Part shown: piece after piece, positions 5,419 to 6,926 of the stretch
Layout of the letters: each line of letters begins with the position of its first letter
Position numbering within the stretch: the first letter of the stretch is position 1
Assembly (NCBI GenBank): GCA_900755085.1
Contig: CAAEFF010000030.1
Location: 1 to 6,926 of the forward strand
Source: an uncultured Streptococcus sp.
GTDB lineage: Bacteria > Bacillota > Bacilli > Lactobacillales > Streptococcaceae
Length of the DNA stretch: 6,926 nucleotides
Direction: 5' to 3'
Made by a program: the position numbers and the translations under genes
The notes under the pieces: generated by a model
What the model saw: only the letters and a program-made list of their open reading frames with translations
What the model was told of the DNA's origin: nothing
The model's database searches: none

Positions 5419-6216
5419 ATGTCTGAATCTAATTTTATTCAAAAAGTTGGAGCGGCGTGTAATAAGAAGGAAGATCTCTATCAGAAATCTAAAACGCGCT
5501 ATGCAGTCCGTTCTATTTTTGCTGGTGGATTTCTTACTTTAAGTACGGCGGTTGGAGCAGTTGCAGCTGACTTATTAAATACCTTTGTACCTGGATCTGG
5601 TCGTTTTCTATTTCCATTCATCTTTGCCTGGGGCTTGGTTTACCTCCTATTCTTAAATGCGGAATTAACCACCTCAAATATGATGTATCTGACGGCGGGT
5701 ACCTATCTAAAGAAAATTAACTGGAAGAAAGCGTTGGAGATTCTTCTTTATTGTACCTTCTTTAATTTAATTGGTGCTTTAATCGTCGCTTTTCTTTTCA
5801 ATCAAACAACTGCCTTTGCACATATCGATCCAAAAGGTTTCCTAGCCACGGTAGCAGAAAATAAACTCCAACGAAGCAATCAAGTGGTTTTCTTTGAGGG
5901 AGTTATTGCCAATATCTTTGTAAATATTGCTATTCTTTCTTATCTATATTTCAAAGATGAAACAGCCAAGGTGCTCTTAGCTCTCTCTGCTATTTATATG
6001 TTTGTCTTTATGACCAATGAACACTTGGCGGCCAACTTTGCTTACTTCTCATTATTAAGCTTAAATCCAGTTTCTAGCCAATTGCCACATTTTGAGTTTT
6101 TAAATATTTTACGTCATTATAGCGTGACCTTCTTTGCCAACTGGGTAGGAGGAGGAGTCCTAATGGGACTAGCCTATGCTTGGTTGAATAATATCAAGAG
6201 TCTCTACAACGATTAA
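5419..6216 (+). CDS. Formate/nitrite transporter (FNT) family membrane channel
   Basis: FNT proteins are pentameric channels for small monovalent anions (formate, nitrite, hydrosulfide, lactate). The product is 265 residues with six hydrophobic segments at about 32-52, 62-80, 105-128, 156-177, 184-210 and 233-256, the usual FNT fold. Family marks are the broken-helix region ELTTSNMMYLTAG (82-94) with Thr84, GVIANIFVNIA (161-171), and NEHLAANF (200-207), where His202 corresponds to the central pore His209 of FocA. The substrate is probably formate, since streptococci make it by pyruvate formate-lyase, but this is inference: both classical FNT signature patterns are imperfect here. An AAGGAG Shine-Dalgarno (5407-5412) lies 6 bases before the ATG. 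The gene has its own promoter and is followed by the rplJ regulatory region; it is not obviously functionally tied to either neighbour. Confidence 0.88.
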   Translation: MSESNFIQKVGAACNKKEDLYQKSKTRYAVRSIFAGGFLTLSTAVGAVAADLLNTFVPGSGRFLFPFIFAWGLVYLLFLNAELTTSNMMYLTAGTYLKKINWKKALEILLYCTFFNLIGALIVAFLFNQTTAFAHIDPKGFLATVAENKLQRSNQVVFFEGVIANIFVNIAILSYLYFKDETAKVLLALSAIYMFVFMTNEHLAANFAYFSLLSLNPVSSQLPHFEFLNILRHYSVTFFANWVGGGVLMGLAYAWLNNIKSLYND

Positions 6217-6219
6217 AAA

Positions 6220-6262
6220 ATATAAAAAAGTTTGCAAAAGTACTTGCATTCTTTTTTTATAT
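6220..6262 (+). terminator. Imperfect terminator-like hairpin after the FNT gene
   Basis: An inner stem TGCAA (6233-6237) / TTGCA (6244-6248) is continued, past a TT/TT mismatch, by AAAAAAG (6224-6230) pairing with CTTTTTT (6251-6257), then ATAT pairing with ATAT past one bulged T. It lies just after the FNT stop. The stem is AT-rich and there is no separate T tail beyond the stem, so efficiency is uncertain. It overlaps the -35 and spacer of the rplJ promoter. Confidence 0.45.
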
Positions 6263-6272
6263 GTGATAAACT
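6244..6272 (+). promoter_or_regulatory. Promoter of the rplJ(-rplL) operon
   Basis: TTGCAT (6244-6249) and TAAACT (6267-6272) are spaced by 17 bases, with TGA before the -10 making it extended. Transcription would start near 6279, giving a leader of about 170 bases, as expected for an autoregulated ribosomal-protein operon. Confidence 0.72.
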
Positions 6273-6278
6273 AATCTA

Positions 6279-6441
6279 CGGTTTGAAAAAACTGCCTAAG
6301 ACAGTAGGGGAGCTCGACTCATAAAGATCCTACCGAGGACAAAACGTATCAATTAAAAGAAGCGTATTGTACTTTCGTGTCTAGGTTTGGGCGCGTTTTT
6401 CTTTTGGAAAAATTCCCCAAGCAAAATAATTACGGAGGTGA
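6279..6441 (+). promoter_or_regulatory. Ribosomal protein L10 leader (autoregulatory mRNA structure)
   Basis: The untranslated leader before rplJ holds the recognisable Firmicute L10-leader core: an ACTG (6291-6294) / CAGT (6302-6305) stem around CCTAAGA, then GTAGG (6304-6308) pairing with CCTAC (6329-6333), followed by CGAGGAC. L10(L12)4 binding to this element lowers expression of the operon when L10 is in excess; in Bacillus subtilis this works by transcription attenuation. The leader ends in a very strong Shine-Dalgarno, GGAGGTGA (6434-6441). Identification rests on conserved sequence blocks and position; I have not run a covariance model. Confidence 0.82.
6355..6405 (+). terminator. Candidate attenuator terminator in the L10 leader
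   Basis: AAAAGAAGCG (6355-6364) can pair imperfectly with CGCGTTTTTCTTTT (6392-6405), with GCG-CGC as the firm part and a bulge, ending in a T-rich run about 45 bases before rplJ. This is where an L10-dependent attenuator would be expected. An alternative outer pairing, AAAACG (6341-6346) with CGTTTT (6394-6399), is also possible, so the exact fold is unsettled. Confidence 0.45.
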
Positions 6442-6449
6442 ACACACTA

Positions 6450-6926
6450 ATGAGTGAAGCAATTATTGCTAAAAAAGCGGAACTTGTTGACGTGGTAGCT
6501 GAAAAAATGAAAGCTGCTGCATCAATCGTCGTTGTAGATTCTCGCGGTTTGACAGTTGAGCAAGATACAGTTCTCCGTCGCAACCTTCGCGGAAGCGAAG
6601 TTGAGTTTAAAGTTATCAAAAACTCAATCTTGCGTCGTGCAGCTGAAAAAGCTGGTCTTGAAGATCTTGCATCTGTATTCGTTGGACCTTCTGCAGTAGC
6701 ATTTTCTAACGAAGATGTTATCGCACCTGCGAAAATCTTGAACGATTTTGCAAAAGACGCTGAAGCACTTGAAATCAAAGGTGGTGCAATCGAAGGCGCT
6801 GTCGCATCTAAAGAAGAGATTCTTGCACTTGCAACTCTTCCAAACCGCGAAGGACTTCTTTCTATGCTCCTTTCTGTACTTCAAGCGCCAGTGCGCAACG
6901 TTGCTCTTGCAGTCAAAGCGGTTGCA
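6450..6926 (+). CDS. rplJ: 50S ribosomal protein L10 (3' end cut by window edge)
   Basis: L10 forms the base of the ribosomal stalk: it binds 23S rRNA together with L11 and carries the L7/L12 dimers that recruit translation factors. The free complex also represses its own mRNA. The frame runs from ATG 6450 to the window end without a stop: 159 residues, compared with about 166 for streptococcal L10, so only a few C-terminal residues are missing. Visible features are the N-terminal MSEAIIAKKAELV, the rRNA-binding region with VVDSRGLTV (28-36), VIKNSILRRA (55-64), the GPSAVAFS block (79-86), and the start of the C-terminal helix that binds L7/L12. The GGAGGTGA ribosome-binding site 8 bases upstream fixes the start. 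rplL should follow just beyond the window. Confidence 0.97.
   Translation, partial: MSEAIIAKKAELVDVVAEKMKAAASIVVVDSRGLTVEQDTVLRRNLRGSEVEFKVIKNSILRRAAEKAGLEDLASVFVGPSAVAFSNEDVIAPAKILNDFAKDAEALEIKGGAIEGAVASKEEILALATLPNREGLLSMLLSVLQAPVRNVALAVKAVA

Noticed and set aside
6353..6884. Two - strand open frames (141 and 86 codons) across rplJ and its leader
   Set aside because: They lie antisense to the recognisable ribosomal protein L10 frame, which is unbroken to the window edge and has a strong ribosome-binding site. The antisense products look like nothing known.
1..6926. Defence system, prophage, integrative element or biosynthetic cluster
   Set aside because: No integrase, transposase, toxin-antitoxin, restriction or synthase gene is visible. 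The genes are common streptococcal core genes plus one adhesin, all on one strand.

Overview
The window looks like chromosomal DNA of a Streptococcus, most likely an oral commensal of the sanguinis/mitis/parasanguinis type. The reasons are low-to-moderate GC, extended -10 promoters (TGnTATAAT), an LPNTG-anchored fibrillar adhesin with CshA-type repeats, and the gene order folA - small ORF - clpX - engB, which I recall from streptococci such as the pneumococcus. I cannot name the species from this sequence alone. All genes run on the + strand. I found no RNA genes, insertion sequences, phage genes or CRISPR arrays.

Layout: (1) 1-1686 is the 3' end of a large surface-protein gene: CshA-type repeats, two MucBP-like repeats, a Pro-rich wall spanner and an LPNTG sorting signal, closed by a strong terminator. 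(2) 1833-4397 is a housekeeping operon: folA (dihydrofolate reductase), an overlapping 56-residue membrane protein, clpX (unfoldase ATPase) and engB/ysxC (ribosome-assembly GTPase), ended by a hairpin that starts at the last base of the engB stop codon. (3) 4442-5285 is a monocistronic gene for a secreted GH73 glucosaminidase. Its promoter has a perfect TGTAAT-N5-TGTAAT direct repeat just upstream, the pattern bound by the essential cell-wall regulator WalR/VicR. (4) 5355-6216 is a formate/nitrite-transporter (FNT) family channel with its own promoter. (5) 6244-6926 is the promoter, the L10(L12)4-binding leader and the nearly complete rplJ (ribosomal protein L10), cut by the window edge.

Functionally this is mostly core metabolism and growth machinery (folate, proteolysis, ribosome assembly, ribosomal protein) with two cell-surface units (adhesin, murein hydrolase) and one anion channel. 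I see no convincing previously undescribed system. The points most worth a second look are the WalR box on the hydrolase gene, the small coupled membrane ORF, the possible alternative pairing in the L10 leader, the divergent FNT signature residues, and adhesin repeats that differ at many silent sites but hardly at the protein level.
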